64,000 nt of DNA from Paracoccaceae bacterium. Lineage in GTDB: Bacteria; Pseudomonadota; Alphaproteobacteria; Rhodobacterales; Rhodobacteraceae. This document shows positions 16,335 to 24,620 of the stretch, piece by piece. Location: the NCBI GenBank assembly GCA_028284605.1, contig JANQRL010000010.1, positions 57,152-121,151 on the forward strand. The letters are read 5' to 3'. The translations under genes and the position numbers were made by a program. Positions within the stretch are counted from its first letter, which is position 1. Each line of letters begins with the position of its first letter. Under the pieces are notes generated by a model. The model saw nothing but the letters and a program-made list of their open reading frames with translations, was not told the origin of the DNA and did no database searches.

Positions 16335-17090
16335 ATGACCCGCTACTTCGTCCTCGTCTTCCTTTTCTCGCTGCCGTTCTGGGCCCTTGGTGCGCTCGCC
16401 GGCGCGGAAATCCTGCCGGCGCTGCCGGTGAGCGCGCTGATGGTCGTGGTCCCCGGCGGCGTGGCGCTCTGGCTGTCCCATCGCGCCGGCGGCCGGGCCG
16501 GGATGCTGGCGCTGCTGCGCCGGTGTGTGGACCGGGTGCGGCCCCGGGGCTGGCTCCTGCCGATCACGCTCTACATGCCGCTGGCCTTGCTGGTGAGCTA
16601 TGGGCTGATGCGGGCTGCCGGCCTCTCGCTGCCGCCGGCGGAGTTTCAGATCGGCACGCTTCTGGCGCTCTTCCTTCTCTTCCTGCTGGCGGGCTGGGCC
16701 GAGGAGTTGGGCTGGGCCGGCTATGCCACCGATCCCCTCGTCGCGCGGTATGGGCTTCTGGCGGCGGGGCTGCTGCTCGGGGTGATCTGGACACTCTGGC
16801 ACCTGCCGCCGTTCTTCCAGACCGGGCGCAGCGGGCTCTGGATTCTCGGCCATTGCGGGGTCACGATCCTGCTGCGGGTTGTGATGGTCTGGTTCTACCT
16901 GCGGTCGGGGCGCTCGGTCTTCGGGGCGGCGCTGTTTCACGCGATGAGCAACGTCGCCTTCTTCCAGTTCCCGGTGATGGGTAGCCATTACGACCCGTGG
17001 TTCCTGTTGCCGGTCCTCGGGGTGAGCCTAGTACTGATGCTTGTGGTCCCCGGCCTGCGCTACCGCGCGGAGGTTGAGAGGGCGCGATAG
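16335..17090 (+). CDS. CPBP-family intramembrane metalloprotease
   Basis: This is a 251-residue membrane protein of the CPBP (CAAX/Abi) glutamic protease family. The three family motifs are present: EELGWAGY (EExxx[R] box, with alanine where arginine is usual, around residue 120), GVIWTLWHLPPFF and ALFHAMSNVAFF. About seven spans are predicted. ATG 16335 begins the first span (MTRYFVLVFLFSLPFWALG); an in-frame GTG at 16290 would add 15 residues. It lies between the two tRNA-Val loci, and its leader directly follows repeat copy 2. The substrate is unknown; family members act in prenyl-protein processing, bacteriocin immunity or anti-sigma cleavage. Confidence 0.85.
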   Translation: MTRYFVLVFLFSLPFWALGALAGAEILPALPVSALMVVVPGGVALWLSHRAGGRAGMLALLRRCVDRVRPRGWLLPITLYMPLALLVSYGLMRAAGLSLPPAEFQIGTLLALFLLFLLAGWAEELGWAGYATDPLVARYGLLAAGLLLGVIWTLWHLPPFFQTGRSGLWILGHCGVTILLRVVMVWFYLRSGRSVFGAALFHAMSNVAFFQFPVMGSHYDPWFLLPVLGVSLVLMLVVPGLRYRAEVERAR

Positions 17091-17138
17091 ACGATGTGGG
17101 GGCGGGTCCGGCCAGTCATGTACGACGGCCGCACCGCC

Positions 17139-17166
17139 TTGCGCGGTTCGGGCCCGGCGGCTACAC
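17139..17166 (+). promoter_or_regulatory. Probable promoter of tRNA-Val(TAC)
   Basis: TTGCGC (17139-17144), 16 bases and CTACAC (17161-17166) end 12 bases before the tRNA, the same layout as at the first tRNA-Val gene. Confidence 0.45.
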
Positions 17167-17178
17167 CCGCGCCCGGCG

Positions 17179-17254
<76 letters not shown>

Positions 17255-17336
17255 TCCAACTCCGGTCCGCGTAGCGGATCGGACCGTCCAGTGGACGGTT
17301 CGAAGGAGTTGGATGCCCCGAGCCCCTGCGAGGGGC
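17255..17336 (+). repeat. tRNA-Val-linked structured module, copy 3
   Basis: The outer stem ATCCAACTCC (17254-17263) pairs with GGAGTTGGAT (17305-17314). Hairpin A is at 17264-17280. Hairpin B (17281-17301) is GGACCGTCC/GGACGGTTC; compared with copy 1, two base pairs are swapped on both sides. Hairpin C is at 17322-17336. Confidence 0.8.
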
Positions 17337-17353
17337 CAGCCCAACAAATGAGC

Positions 17354-17425
17354 GTCCGCGTAGCGGATCGGACCGTCCAGTGGACGGCCCGAAGGTGTCG
17401 GATGACCCTGGCCCCCGTGAGGGGC
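17354..17425 (+). repeat. tRNA-Val-linked structured module, copy 4
   Basis: Hairpin A (17354-17369), hairpin B (17370-17390, GGACCGTCC/GGACGGCCC with one mismatch), GAA, and hairpin C (17411-17425, GCCCC/GGGGC). The outer stem is not preserved. Confidence 0.7.
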
Positions 17426-17486
17426 TGGAGCGTGAGGAGATCCCGTCGCGGCGTCTTGGCCGCAAGCTGACGTTCGGGTGAGGGCA

Positions 17487-17578
17487 GCGGCGCGTCGACG
17501 CGCCGCGCAAGCGCTCCGTCGACGGAGCGCAGACACGCACTTTCGAAAGTGCGTCTCGCGGACAGTGGATTGTCCGCG
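17487..17578. repeat. Paired palindrome element D, four palindromes in a row
   Basis: Three perfect 20-base palindromes are followed by one 22-base hairpin. 17487-17506 has arms GCGGCGCGTC/GACGCGCCGC. 17511-17530 has arms GCGCTCCGTC/GACGGAGCGC. 17535-17554 has arms ACGCACTTTC/GAAAGTGCGT. 17557-17578 has arms CGCGGACA/TGTCCGCG. The gaps are 4, 4 and 2 bases. It is the longest run in the window. Confidence 0.9.
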
Positions 17579-17634
17579 CCAGACCGGACGGCGAACGGAC
17601 AGAGTCAGATCACGCCGGTCCTGCTCCAGCCTGA

Positions 17635-17704
17635 GGTCCGCGCAGCGGGCCGGATCGATCGCTGGCGATCCGGAGGCGGACATTGCCCCGCCCCATGGAG
17701 GGGC
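17635..17704 (+). repeat. tRNA-Val-linked structured module, copy 5 (diverged)
   Basis: Hairpin A (17635-17651, GGTCCGC/GCGGGCC), hairpin B (17652-17671, GGATCG/CGATCC) and hairpin C (17690-17704, GCCCC/GGGGC around ATGGA) occur in the same order as in the other copies, with most loop sequence changed. No tRNA precedes it. Confidence 0.6.
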
Positions 17705-17815
17705 TGCTGGGAGTTACAATTTCGCACATAGACCGTTTGTGTGGCGCAGTTTTGTGCAATCGTGCTTCGGGCTACATCCCGGGGGCAACGTAGACATCTC
17801 ATCAAGGAGGCTCCG

Positions 17816-18754
17816 ATGAGCTGGAATCCCGCCCTTGACCCCGATTGCCCGAAGGGCGATGCGGTCGACGCCATTGAGACCGTGATCATCCCCCGGGCCC
17901 GCGATCTCGGCGGGTTCGAGGTGCGTCGGGCCTTGCCGGCACCGGCGCGGCAGATGGTGGGCCCGTTCATCTTCTTCGACCAGATGGGGCCGGCGGAGTT
18001 CCTGCCCACGCGCGGTCTCGACGTGCGCCCGCATCCCCATATCGGGCTGGCGACGATCAGCTATCTCTATCGCGGCCGGATGCATCACCGCGACTCGCTC
18101 GGCACCGATCAGTGGATCGAGCCCGGGGCGGTGAACTGGATGGTGGCGGGGCACGGGATCACCCATTCCGAGCGCACCGACGACGCGACCCAGACCGATC
18201 CGATGCCGTTCTTCGGCATCCAGACCTGGGTCGCCCTGCCGAAGGACGCCGAGGACGATGCGGCGCAGTTCCAGCATGTCGGCAAGGACGCCCTGCCGCT
18301 GCTGGAAGGCGAGGGCAAGGAGTTGCGGCTGATCCTCGGGCACGCCTACGGGGAACGGGCGCCGGTCGATGTGGCCTCGGAGATGTTCTATGCCGACGCG
18401 GTCTTGCAGCCGGGCGCGAAGCTGCCCTTGCCGGACGATCACGAGGATCGCGGGCTCTATGTGGTCTCGGGCGAGATCAGCGTGGCGCGCGAGCGGTTCG
18501 AGGCCGGGCAGATGATGGTGTTCCGGCCCGGCGACAAGGTGTCGGTGACGGCGGGCGAGGCGGGCGCGCGGCTGATGCTGCTCGGCGGCGCGACGCTGGA
18601 GGGGCCGCGCTATATCTGGTGGAACTTCGTGGCCTCCTCCCAGGACCGGATCGACGCGGCGAAGGAAGCGTGGCGGGCCGGGGACTGGGCTCATGGCCGG
18701 TTCTCCCTGCCGCCCGGGGACGACCGGGAATTCATCCCGCTGCCGGACAGGTGA
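17816..18754 (+). CDS. Pirin-family bicupin protein
   Basis: This 312-residue two-cupin protein belongs to the pirin family. The metal site is seen as RPHPHIGLATISYLYRGRMHHRDSLG (residues 65-90) and GHGITHSER (around 120), giving three His and one Glu ligand. The second cupin (ASEMFYADAVLQPGAKLPLPDDHEDRGLYV) lacks ligands, as usual. Some pirins oxidise quercetin and others modulate metabolic enzymes; which applies here is unknown. The start ATG 17816 follows the perfect ribosome-binding site AAGGAGG at 17804-17810. It stands alone downstream of the structured repeats. Confidence 0.92.
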   Translation: MSWNPALDPDCPKGDAVDAIETVIIPRARDLGGFEVRRALPAPARQMVGPFIFFDQMGPAEFLPTRGLDVRPHPHIGLATISYLYRGRMHHRDSLGTDQWIEPGAVNWMVAGHGITHSERTDDATQTDPMPFFGIQTWVALPKDAEDDAAQFQHVGKDALPLLEGEGKELRLILGHAYGERAPVDVASEMFYADAVLQPGAKLPLPDDHEDRGLYVVSGEISVARERFEAGQMMVFRPGDKVSVTAGEAGARLMLLGGATLEGPRYIWWNFVASSQDRIDAAKEAWRAGDWAHGRFSLPPGDDREFIPLPDR

Positions 18755-18802
18755 CGTCGGCCCCGCGGCGGAGATTTCGCCGGTTTGGGGCCGATTTCGC
18801 AA

Positions 18803-18831
18803 TTGACGATCCCGGTCGGTTGGCCTATCCG
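18803..18831 (+). promoter_or_regulatory. Probable promoter of tRNA-Asp
   Basis: TTGACG (18803-18808), a 17-base spacer and TATCCG (18826-18831) lie 11 bases before the tRNA. Confidence 0.5.
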
Positions 18832-18842
18832 GTCGGCTCAGC

Positions 18843-18919
18843 GCGGTTGTAGCTCAGTTGGTTAGAGTACCGGCCTGTCACGCCGGGGGTCGCGGGTTCG
18901 AGCCCCGTCAACCGCGCCA
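18843..18919 (+). tRNA. tRNA-Asp(GTC)
   Basis: Acceptor GCGGTTG/CAACCGC, D arm GCTC/GAGT, anticodon stem CCGGC/GCCGG with loop CTGTCAC (anticodon GTC), and T arm GCGGG/CCCGT with TTCGAGC. The discriminator G and encoded CCA are present. It is a substrate of Tgt, which is encoded at 9128. Confidence 0.97.
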
Positions 18920-18949
18920 CTTCCTCCCCGAATGTGGGCTGATCCAGAT

Positions 18950-18974
18950 GTGCGCTTCCGCGCGCTCTTTTTTT
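18950..18974 (+). terminator. Terminator after tRNA-Asp
   Basis: A six-pair stem GTGCGC/GCGCGC closes a TTCC loop and is followed by TC and seven T residues (18968-18974). Nearly the same hairpin follows prfB at 33144. Confidence 0.75.
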
Positions 18975-19033
18975 GCCTGTGTCGAGGTGACGCCCCGTGG
19001 CGGGTAGCGCGGCGGCGGGACCGTCGGGATTTT

Positions 19034-19058
19034 GAGTATTTTTAGCCAAATGAAGGGG
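19034..19058 (+). repeat. Dispersed motif GAGTATTTTT/AGCCAAATGAAG, copy 1
   Basis: An AT-rich conserved block lies in otherwise GC-rich DNA, 54 bases after a TGTCGAGG that follows the tRNA-Asp terminator. Other copies are at 27928 and 34281, all on the plus strand. Confidence 0.8.
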
Positions 19059-19076
19059 TTTGGCGCCGGTGCCGGG

Positions 19077-20450
19077 TCAGCCGGCCAGGGCGGCGAGGAT
19101 GCGGGCCCAGCTTCTTGTGCCTTTGTGGAAGCTCTCGAGGTCGTACTTCTCGTTCGGGGAGTGGATCTGGTCGTCATCCTTGCCGAAGCCGATCAGCATC
19201 GCGTCCATGTCGAGATAGTCCTTGAAATAGCCCGCCACCGGGATCGAGCCGCCGGCGCCGATGAAGGCGGCGGGGTGCGGCCATTCGTCGGAGAGCGCCC
19301 GGCGCGCGGCCTCGAATTCCGGCCGGTCGGTGGCCATCTGCGAAGCCGGGCCGGCGCCGTGATCGGCGAAGGCGACCGAGCAGTCCGGGGGCAGCATGGC
19401 GCGGACCATCGCCCGGAAGCTCTCGCGGATCTTCAGGGGGTCCTGACGGCCGACCAGGCGGAAGCTGACTTTGGCCGAGGCTTTCGACGGCAGCACCGTC
19501 TTGAACCCGTCACCGGTATAACCCGAAATCATCCCGTTGATCTCGCAGGTCGGGCGCGACCAGATCATTTCGAGGGCGGTGCGGCCTATCTCGCCGGCCG
19601 GTTCGGAAAGGCCCACGGCGCCGAGGAAGGCGGCGGCGTCGAAGCCGAGCCCGTCCCATTGCGCGCGCAGCGCGTCGGGCAGTTCGTCGACCCCGTCATA
19701 GAAGCCCGGCACCGTGACCCGGCCTTGATCGTCATGCAGGCTCGCGAGGATGCGGGCGAGGACCCGGGCCGGGTTGATCGCGGCGCCCCCGAAGGACCCG
19801 GAATGGAGGTCCATGGCGGGCCCGGTGATCGTGATCTCCTCGCCCAGAAGCCCGCGCAGCATCGTGGTGATGCCCGGCGTCCCGTCGCCGAAGAGCCCGG
19901 TGTCGCAGATCAGCGCGATATCGGCGCGGAGTTCGTCGGCATTCTCGGTCAGGAACGGGACAAGGGAGGGGGAGCCCGATTCCTCCTCGCCCTCGAAGAA
20001 CATCGTGATCCGGGCGGGCAGGGTGCCATGGACCGCTTTCCAGGCGCGGCAGGCCTCCACGAAGGTCATGAGCTGGCCCTTGTCGTCGGAAGCACCGCGG
20101 CCGCGGATCACGGTGCCGGCCTGGGTCTCCTCCAGTGCCGGGTCGAACGGGTCGCGGTGCCAGAGTTCCAGAGGGTCCACCGGCTGTACGTCGTAATGGC
20201 CGTAGAACAGCAGGTGCGGGCCCGGCCCGTCGCTGTGGCCGACCACCATGGGATGGCCCGGGGTCGGGCGCTTCGACGCCTCGAAGCCCAGGGAGCGCAG
20301 GTCGGCGACGAGCCAGTCGGCGGCCACATCCACCTTGTCCGCATAGGCGGGATCGGTGGAGATCGAGGGGATGCGCAGAAGCTCCATCAGCCGCGCGGTG
20401 GCGGCGGGCAGGTCCTGGTCGATGCGGGCGAGGACGGGGTCGAGGCTCAT
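19077..20450 (-). CDS. M20-family metallopeptidase (dipeptidase)
   Basis: This 457-residue enzyme is a cytosolic di-zinc peptidase. The M20 ligands and catalytic acids are in FYGHYDVQPVDP (around residue 85), RGASDDKGQ (around 118), FFEGEEESGSP (around 150), the following CDTG, and the late histidine of IHSPNEKYD near residue 435. The lid domain lies between residues 195 and 350 and includes AMDLHSGSFGG. Length fits the dipeptidase/acetylornithine-deacetylase-like group rather than amidohydrolases. The start codon at 20450 is divergent from hemA. The substrate is probably a dipeptide, not proven. Confidence 0.9.
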   Translation of the reverse strand: MSLDPVLARIDQDLPAATARLMELLRIPSISTDPAYADKVDVAADWLVADLRSLGFEASKRPTPGHPMVVGHSDGPGPHLLFYGHYDVQPVDPLELWHRDPFDPALEETQAGTVIRGRGASDDKGQLMTFVEACRAWKAVHGTLPARITMFFEGEEESGSPSLVPFLTENADELRADIALICDTGLFGDGTPGITTMLRGLLGEEITITGPAMDLHSGSFGGAAINPARVLARILASLHDDQGRVTVPGFYDGVDELPDALRAQWDGLGFDAAAFLGAVGLSEPAGEIGRTALEMIWSRPTCEINGMISGYTGDGFKTVLPSKASAKVSFRLVGRQDPLKIRESFRAMVRAMLPPDCSVAFADHGAGPASQMATDRPEFEAARRALSDEWPHPAAFIGAGGSIPVAGYFKDYLDMDAMLIGFGKDDDQIHSPNEKYDLESFHKGTRSWARILAALAG

Positions 20451-20554
20451 CGGGCGGGCTCCGGTGCTGGGGACGGAGCGACCGTAGCGCCGAGCCGGCG
20501 CTTGTCCAGAGCCGGGAGCGCGGTGGCGCGGTGGCGATGGATCGTGCTATCCGA

Positions 20555-20568
20555 TTGATGCAGATCAA
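20555..20568 (+). promoter_or_regulatory. FNR-type (FnrL) binding site upstream of hemA
   Basis: TTGAT-GCAG-ATCAA is an exact match to the FNR consensus TTGAT-N4-ATCAA. It lies 132 bases before the hemA start in the divergent gap with the M20 peptidase gene. FnrL control of hemA under low oxygen is established in Rhodobacter. Confidence 0.85.
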
Positions 20569-20700
20569 AGTCCGGACGGCGCACGCTTCTGTAGCCTGTT
20601 GCCAGAAGGGGGCGCGGACTATATCCACGCGGGACACGGTGGGCTGGGAGCGCATGAGAAGCAGCGCCCGCGTTTCGTGCGCCGGAGAAGACAGAAGGGG

Positions 20701-21930
20701 ATGTCGGTGAACTACGACGCACATCTGGATCAGGCCATCGCGCGGCTGCATGACGAGGGCCGCTACCGGACGTTCATCGACATTGAACGCAAGCGGGGCC
20801 AGTTCCCCCACGCCACCTGGCGCCGCCCGGACGGGGCCGAGCAGCCGGTGACGGTCTGGTGCGGGAACGACTATCTCGGCATGGGCCAGCATCCAGACGT
20901 GCTCGGCGCCATGCATGACGCGCTCGACGCCACCGGGGCGGGCTCCGGCGGCACCCGCAACATCTCCGGCACCACGGTCTATCACAAGCGGCTCGAGGCG
21001 GAACTGGCCGATCTGCACCGCAAGGAGGCAGCACTTCTTTTCACCTCCGCCTATATCGCCAATGACGCCACGCTCTCGACCCTGCCGAAGCTGTTTCCAG
21101 GTCTGATTATCTACTCCGATGCGCTGAACCATGCCTCGATGATCGAAGGGGTCCGGCGCAATGGCGGGGCCAAACGCATCTTCCGCCATAACGATGTCGC
21201 CCATCTGCGCGAATTGATGGAAGCCGACGATCCGGCGGCGCCGAAACTGATCGCCTTCGAATCGATCTATTCGATGGACGGCGATTTCGGGCCCATTGAG
21301 GAGATTTGCGATCTGGCGCTGGAATTCGGGGCGTTGACCTATATCGACGAGGTCCATGCCGTGGGCATGTACGGTCCCCGCGGCGCCGGTGTCGCAGAGC
21401 GTGACGGGCTGATGGGCCGGATCGACATCATCAACGGAACCCTCGCCAAAGCCTATGGCGTGATGGGCGGCTATATCGCGGCGAGCGCGAAAATGTGCGA
21501 TGCGATAAGGTCTTACGCGCCGGGCTTCATCTTCACGACGTCGCTGCCGCCGGCCGTGGCCGCGGGCGCCGCGGAATCCGTCGCGCATCTGAAGACCGAT
21601 ACCGGCCGGCGCGAGCGGCACCAGACCCAGGCCAAGATCCTCAAGACCCGGCTGAAGGCCCTCGGCCTACCGCTGATCGACCACGGCTCCCATATCGTGC
21701 CGGTGATCGTCGGCGACCCGGTTCATACCAAGCAGCTTTCCGACATGCTGCTCGAGGGCTATGGGATTTACGTCCAGCCGATCAATTACCCGACCGTACC
21801 GCGCGGCACCGAGCGCCTGCGTTTCACGCCGTCTCCGGTTCATGGGCCGCGTGAAATGGACGCGCTGATCTCGGCGCTCGACACTCTCTGGTCGCATTGC
21901 GAGCTGAATCGCGCCGAGCTGGCGGGTTGA
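20701..21930 (+). CDS. hemA: 5-aminolevulinate synthase
   Basis: This 409-residue PLP enzyme condenses glycine and succinyl-CoA to 5-aminolevulinate, the first step of tetrapyrrole synthesis in alphaproteobacteria. The sequence shows [14 protein letters not shown], the glycine-rich [22 protein letters not shown], and the PLP lysine in [14 protein letters not shown] (around Lys248). Length matches Rhodobacter HemA. ATG 20701 directly follows AAGGGG. An exact FNR box upstream predicts induction when oxygen falls. No other haem genes lie next to it. Confidence 0.96.
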   Translation: MSVNYDAHLDQAIARLHDEGRYRTFIDIERKRGQFPHATWRRPDGAEQPVTVWCGNDYLGMGQHPDVLGAMHDALDATGAGSGGTRNISGTTVYHKRLEAELADLHRKEAALLFTSAYIANDATLSTLPKLFPGLIIYSDALNHASMIEGVRRNGGAKRIFRHNDVAHLRELMEADDPAAPKLIAFESIYSMDGDFGPIEEICDLALEFGALTYIDEVHAVGMYGPRGAGVAERDGLMGRIDIINGTLAKAYGVMGGYIAASAKMCDAIRSYAPGFIFTTSLPPAVAAGAAESVAHLKTDTGRRERHQTQAKILKTRLKALGLPLIDHGSHIVPVIVGDPVHTKQLSDMLLEGYGIYVQPINYPTVPRGTERLRFTPSPVHGPREMDALISALDTLWSHCELNRAELAG

Positions 21931-22049
21931 TTTCCATTCTGCGGGTGCATCCTGAACCGGTTCTGTGATAGATTCAGCCTCAAGTCCCGGGACCGGCTCG
22001 AATCATCTGTCCGGGGCTAGGGGGCAGACCTAGACGGGACAGGCATTGC

Positions 22050-23264
22050 ATGATCGGGCGAGGCTTTGGGCGCGAGCAGGCCACGGCAGAGGGCAACACC
22101 AGAGGATTCGACGATTTTGCCCTGAGACTCGGCGACCTGATGCGCGGCGAACGCGCTACCATGGGCAAGTCCCTTCTCGACGTGCAGCGAGAGTTGAAGA
22201 TCAAGGCGGCCTATATCGCCGCGATCGAGAATGCCGATCCCACCGCTTTCGACACGCCGGGCTTCATCGCCGGCTATGTGCGGTCCTATGCGCGCTATCT
22301 CGGCATGGACCCGGATTGGGCCTTCGATACGTTCTGCGCGGAGAGCGGCTTTGCCACCGCGCACGGGATGTCGGCGGAGGCCTCCTCGGTCCGGCCGTCA
22401 CGTGAAGAGCGGCTCGCAAGCCGCGAACAAAATGACATTTTTTCGGCTCCGGCCACGCCCTTCGTGCCAGCCCGCGAGGCCGTGTTCTCGCGGATCGAAC
22501 CGGGCGCCGTCGGCTCCGTTCTGGTGCTGATCGCGCTGATCGGTGGGCTCGGCTATGGCGGCTGGTCGGTGCTGCAAGAGGTGCAGCGGGTGACCTTTGC
22601 GCCGGTGGAACAGACGCCGAGTGTGGTGACCGATCTTGCGGTCGACCCGCTTGCCGGCGGTGGCGCGGTCAGCCTGGCCACGTCTCAGAGCGTTGAGGTC
22701 GACGATATCGCAGGCTTCACCCCGCCGGCGCCTGAAGCGCTCGACCGGCTCTACCGGCCCGAGGCGCTCGACACGCCGGTCATGGTGGCGCGCGATGCGC
22801 CGATAGCGTCGCTTGACCCTTCGACCTTCGGGGCGCTCGCGCCGGATCCCGACCCGGCCGAGGCCGAGCTGGTCGTCGCCACGCCCGACCGGCCCGGTGC
22901 CGTGCCGTCCGCCGTTCAGGTCACCGCCGATCCGAGCCCTGGTGTCGCGCTTGTCGCGGTGCGCCCGGCCTGGGTCCGGGTCAGCGCCGCGGATGGCACG
23001 GTGATCTACGAGGCGATCATGAATGCCGGCGACACTTATGCCGTGCCGCTGACCGAAGAGCCGCCGACCCTGCGGATCGGTGAAAGCGGGGCGGTCTATT
23101 TCGCGGTCTCGGGGGCCCATTACGGACCCGTGGGTCCGAACGGGGCGGTGACGTCGAATGTGGCGCTCTCGGCGGAGAGCCTCACGGCCACCTACGAGGT
23201 CGCCGATCTCAACGCTGACACCGATCTGGCCCGGACCGTGGCCGAGCTTCAGGCCGCTCAGTAG
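22050..23264 (+). CDS. RodZ-like helix-turn-helix membrane protein (DUF4115)
   Basis: This 404-residue single-span protein has a Cro/C1-type helix-turn-helix domain at residues 25-95 (MGKSLLDVQRELKIKAAYIAAIE, then TPGFIAGYVRSYARYLGMD), one membrane helix near residues 150-172 (GSVLVLIALIGGLGYGGWSVL), a long Pro/Ala/Asp-rich linker and a C-terminal DUF4115 domain (VRPAWVRVSAADGTVIYEAIMNAG). This is the layout of RodZ, which links MreB to the elongation machinery. It is 60 bases upstream of the ispG stop-free frame and about 100 bases before the ispG start, and the two genes may be cotranscribed. Confidence 0.87.
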   Translation: MIGRGFGREQATAEGNTRGFDDFALRLGDLMRGERATMGKSLLDVQRELKIKAAYIAAIENADPTAFDTPGFIAGYVRSYARYLGMDPDWAFDTFCAESGFATAHGMSAEASSVRPSREERLASREQNDIFSAPATPFVPAREAVFSRIEPGAVGSVLVLIALIGGLGYGGWSVLQEVQRVTFAPVEQTPSVVTDLAVDPLAGGGAVSLATSQSVEVDDIAGFTPPAPEALDRLYRPEALDTPVMVARDAPIASLDPSTFGALAPDPDPAEAELVVATPDRPGAVPSAVQVTADPSPGVALVAVRPAWVRVSAADGTVIYEAIMNAGDTYAVPLTEEPPTLRIGESGAVYFAVSGAHYGPVGPNGAVTSNVALSAESLTATYEVADLNADTDLARTVAELQAAQ

Positions 23265-23366
23265 TCTCGCCACCGCGCTTTGCCGCAGCCTGACCCGTTG
23301 TCCGGAACCGGGTGACACGCTAGGTTGACACCTAAGTTACGCGCAACGGCGAAGCGGTTCCCGATC

Positions 23367-24491
23367 ATGCTCAATCACATCCGCCCCTGGCGCAATATCG
23401 ACCGGCGCGAGAGCCGCCAGATCATGGTCGGCGATGTGCCGGTCGGCGGCGACGCACCGATCAGTGTCCAGACCATGACCAACACGGTCACCACCGACAT
23501 TCCCGGCACCATCGCCCAGGTCCTGGCCTGTGCCGAGGCCGGCGCCGATATCGTGCGGATTTCGGTGCCCGATCAGGACAGTTCGAAAGCGTTGAAGGAG
23601 ATCGTGGCCGAAAGCCCGGTGCCGATCGTCGCGGACATCCATTTTCACTACAAACGCGGGATCGAGGCGGCGGAGGCCGGGGCGGCCTGCTTGCGGATCA
23701 ATCCCGGCAATATCGGCGATGAGGTCCGGGTGAAGGAAGTCATCAAGGCCGCCCGGGACCATGGGTGTTCGATCCGGATCGGGGTCAATGCCGGTTCGCT
23801 CGAAAAACACCTGCTGGAGAAATATGGCGAGCCGTGCCCGGACGCGATGGTCGAAAGCGGGCTCGACCACATCAAGATATTGCAGGACAACGACTTTCAC
23901 GAGTTCAAGATCTCCTGCAAGGCGTCGGATGTGTTCCTCGCCGCCGCGGCCTATCAGCAGCTTGCGGAGCAGACCGACGCGCCGATCCATCTCGGCATCA
24001 CCGAGGCGGGGGGGCTGACCTCCGGCACGATCAAGTCGGCCATCGGGCTCGGCAATCTGCTGTGGATGGGGATCGGCGACACGATCCGCGTCTCGCTCTC
24101 CGCCGATCCGGTGGAGGAGGTGAAGGTGGGCTACGAGATCCTGAAGAGCCTCGGCCTGCGCCATCGCGGCGTGAATATCATCTCCTGCCCGTCCTGCGCG
24201 CGGCAGGGTTTCGACGTGATCAGGACCGTCGAAATCCTCGAAGAGCGGCTGGAGCATATCAAGACGCCGATGTCGCTCTCGATCATCGGCTGCGTGGTGA
24301 ACGGGCCCGGCGAGGCGCTGATGACCGATGTGGGCTTCACCGGCGGCGGGGCCGGGTCGGGCATGGTCTATCTGGCGGGCAAGCAGAGCCACAAGATGGA
24401 CAACGACCGCATGATCGAGCACATCGTCGAGCAGGTGGAGAAGAAGGCGGCGGAGATCGACGCGGCCGAGGCGCTCGACGCGGCCGAGTAA
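23367..24491 (+). CDS. ispG: 4-hydroxy-3-methylbut-2-enyl diphosphate synthase (ferredoxin/flavodoxin)
   Basis: This 374-residue [4Fe-4S] enzyme carries out the penultimate step of the MEP isoprenoid pathway. A TIM-barrel half ([18 protein letters not shown] at the start) is followed by the cluster domain with [12 protein letters not shown] and [13 protein letters not shown], which supply three cysteine ligands and one glutamate. ATG 23367 ([19 protein letters not shown]) is chosen over the upstream in-frame TTG 23325 because relatives begin at this point. The gene is followed by palindrome pairs and converges on the DsbA-like gene. Confidence 0.95.
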   Translation: MLNHIRPWRNIDRRESRQIMVGDVPVGGDAPISVQTMTNTVTTDIPGTIAQVLACAEAGADIVRISVPDQDSSKALKEIVAESPVPIVADIHFHYKRGIEAAEAGAACLRINPGNIGDEVRVKEVIKAARDHGCSIRIGVNAGSLEKHLLEKYGEPCPDAMVESGLDHIKILQDNDFHEFKISCKASDVFLAAAAYQQLAEQTDAPIHLGITEAGGLTSGTIKSAIGLGNLLWMGIGDTIRVSLSADPVEEVKVGYEILKSLGLRHRGVNIISCPSCARQGFDVIRTVEILEERLEHIKTPMSLSIIGCVVNGPGEALMTDVGFTGGGAGSGMVYLAGKQSHKMDNDRMIEHIVEQVEKKAAEIDAAEALDAAE

Positions 24492-24510
24492 GCGCTACCG
24501 CCGCCGGTGC

Positions 24511-24554
24511 CGGGTTTTCGCGAAAACCCGGTCCGATCCTTCGCGAAGGATCGG
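24511..24554. repeat. Paired palindrome element E
   Basis: 24511-24530 has arms CGGGTTTTCG/CGAAAACCCG. After two bases, 24533-24554 has arms CCGATCCTTCG/CGAAGGATCGG. The centres are TTCGCGAA. It lies 19 bases after the ispG stop and may act as a terminator for it. Confidence 0.85.
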
Positions 24555-24583
24555 CACTCCCCAAACGCACCGTCTTCCGACAA

Positions 24584-24616
24584 GGGCGCGATTTTTCGAC
24601 GAAAAATCGGGCGCCC
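24584..24616. terminator. Long palindrome between converging ispG and dsbA-like genes
   Basis: GGGCGC (24584-24589) and GCGCCC (24611-24616) flank a stem with arms GATTTTTCG/CGAAAAATC, an extended dyad ending 5 bases before the DsbA-like stop. The poly-T/poly-A arms allow it to stop transcription from both sides. It shares the TTCG-CGAA core of the palindrome family. Confidence 0.6.
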
Positions 24617-24620
24617 GGAT

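Noticed and set aside
23325..23366. TTGACA at 23325 as an ispG promoter
   Set aside because: No acceptable -10 box lies 16-18 bases downstream, so the TTGACA is probably chance.
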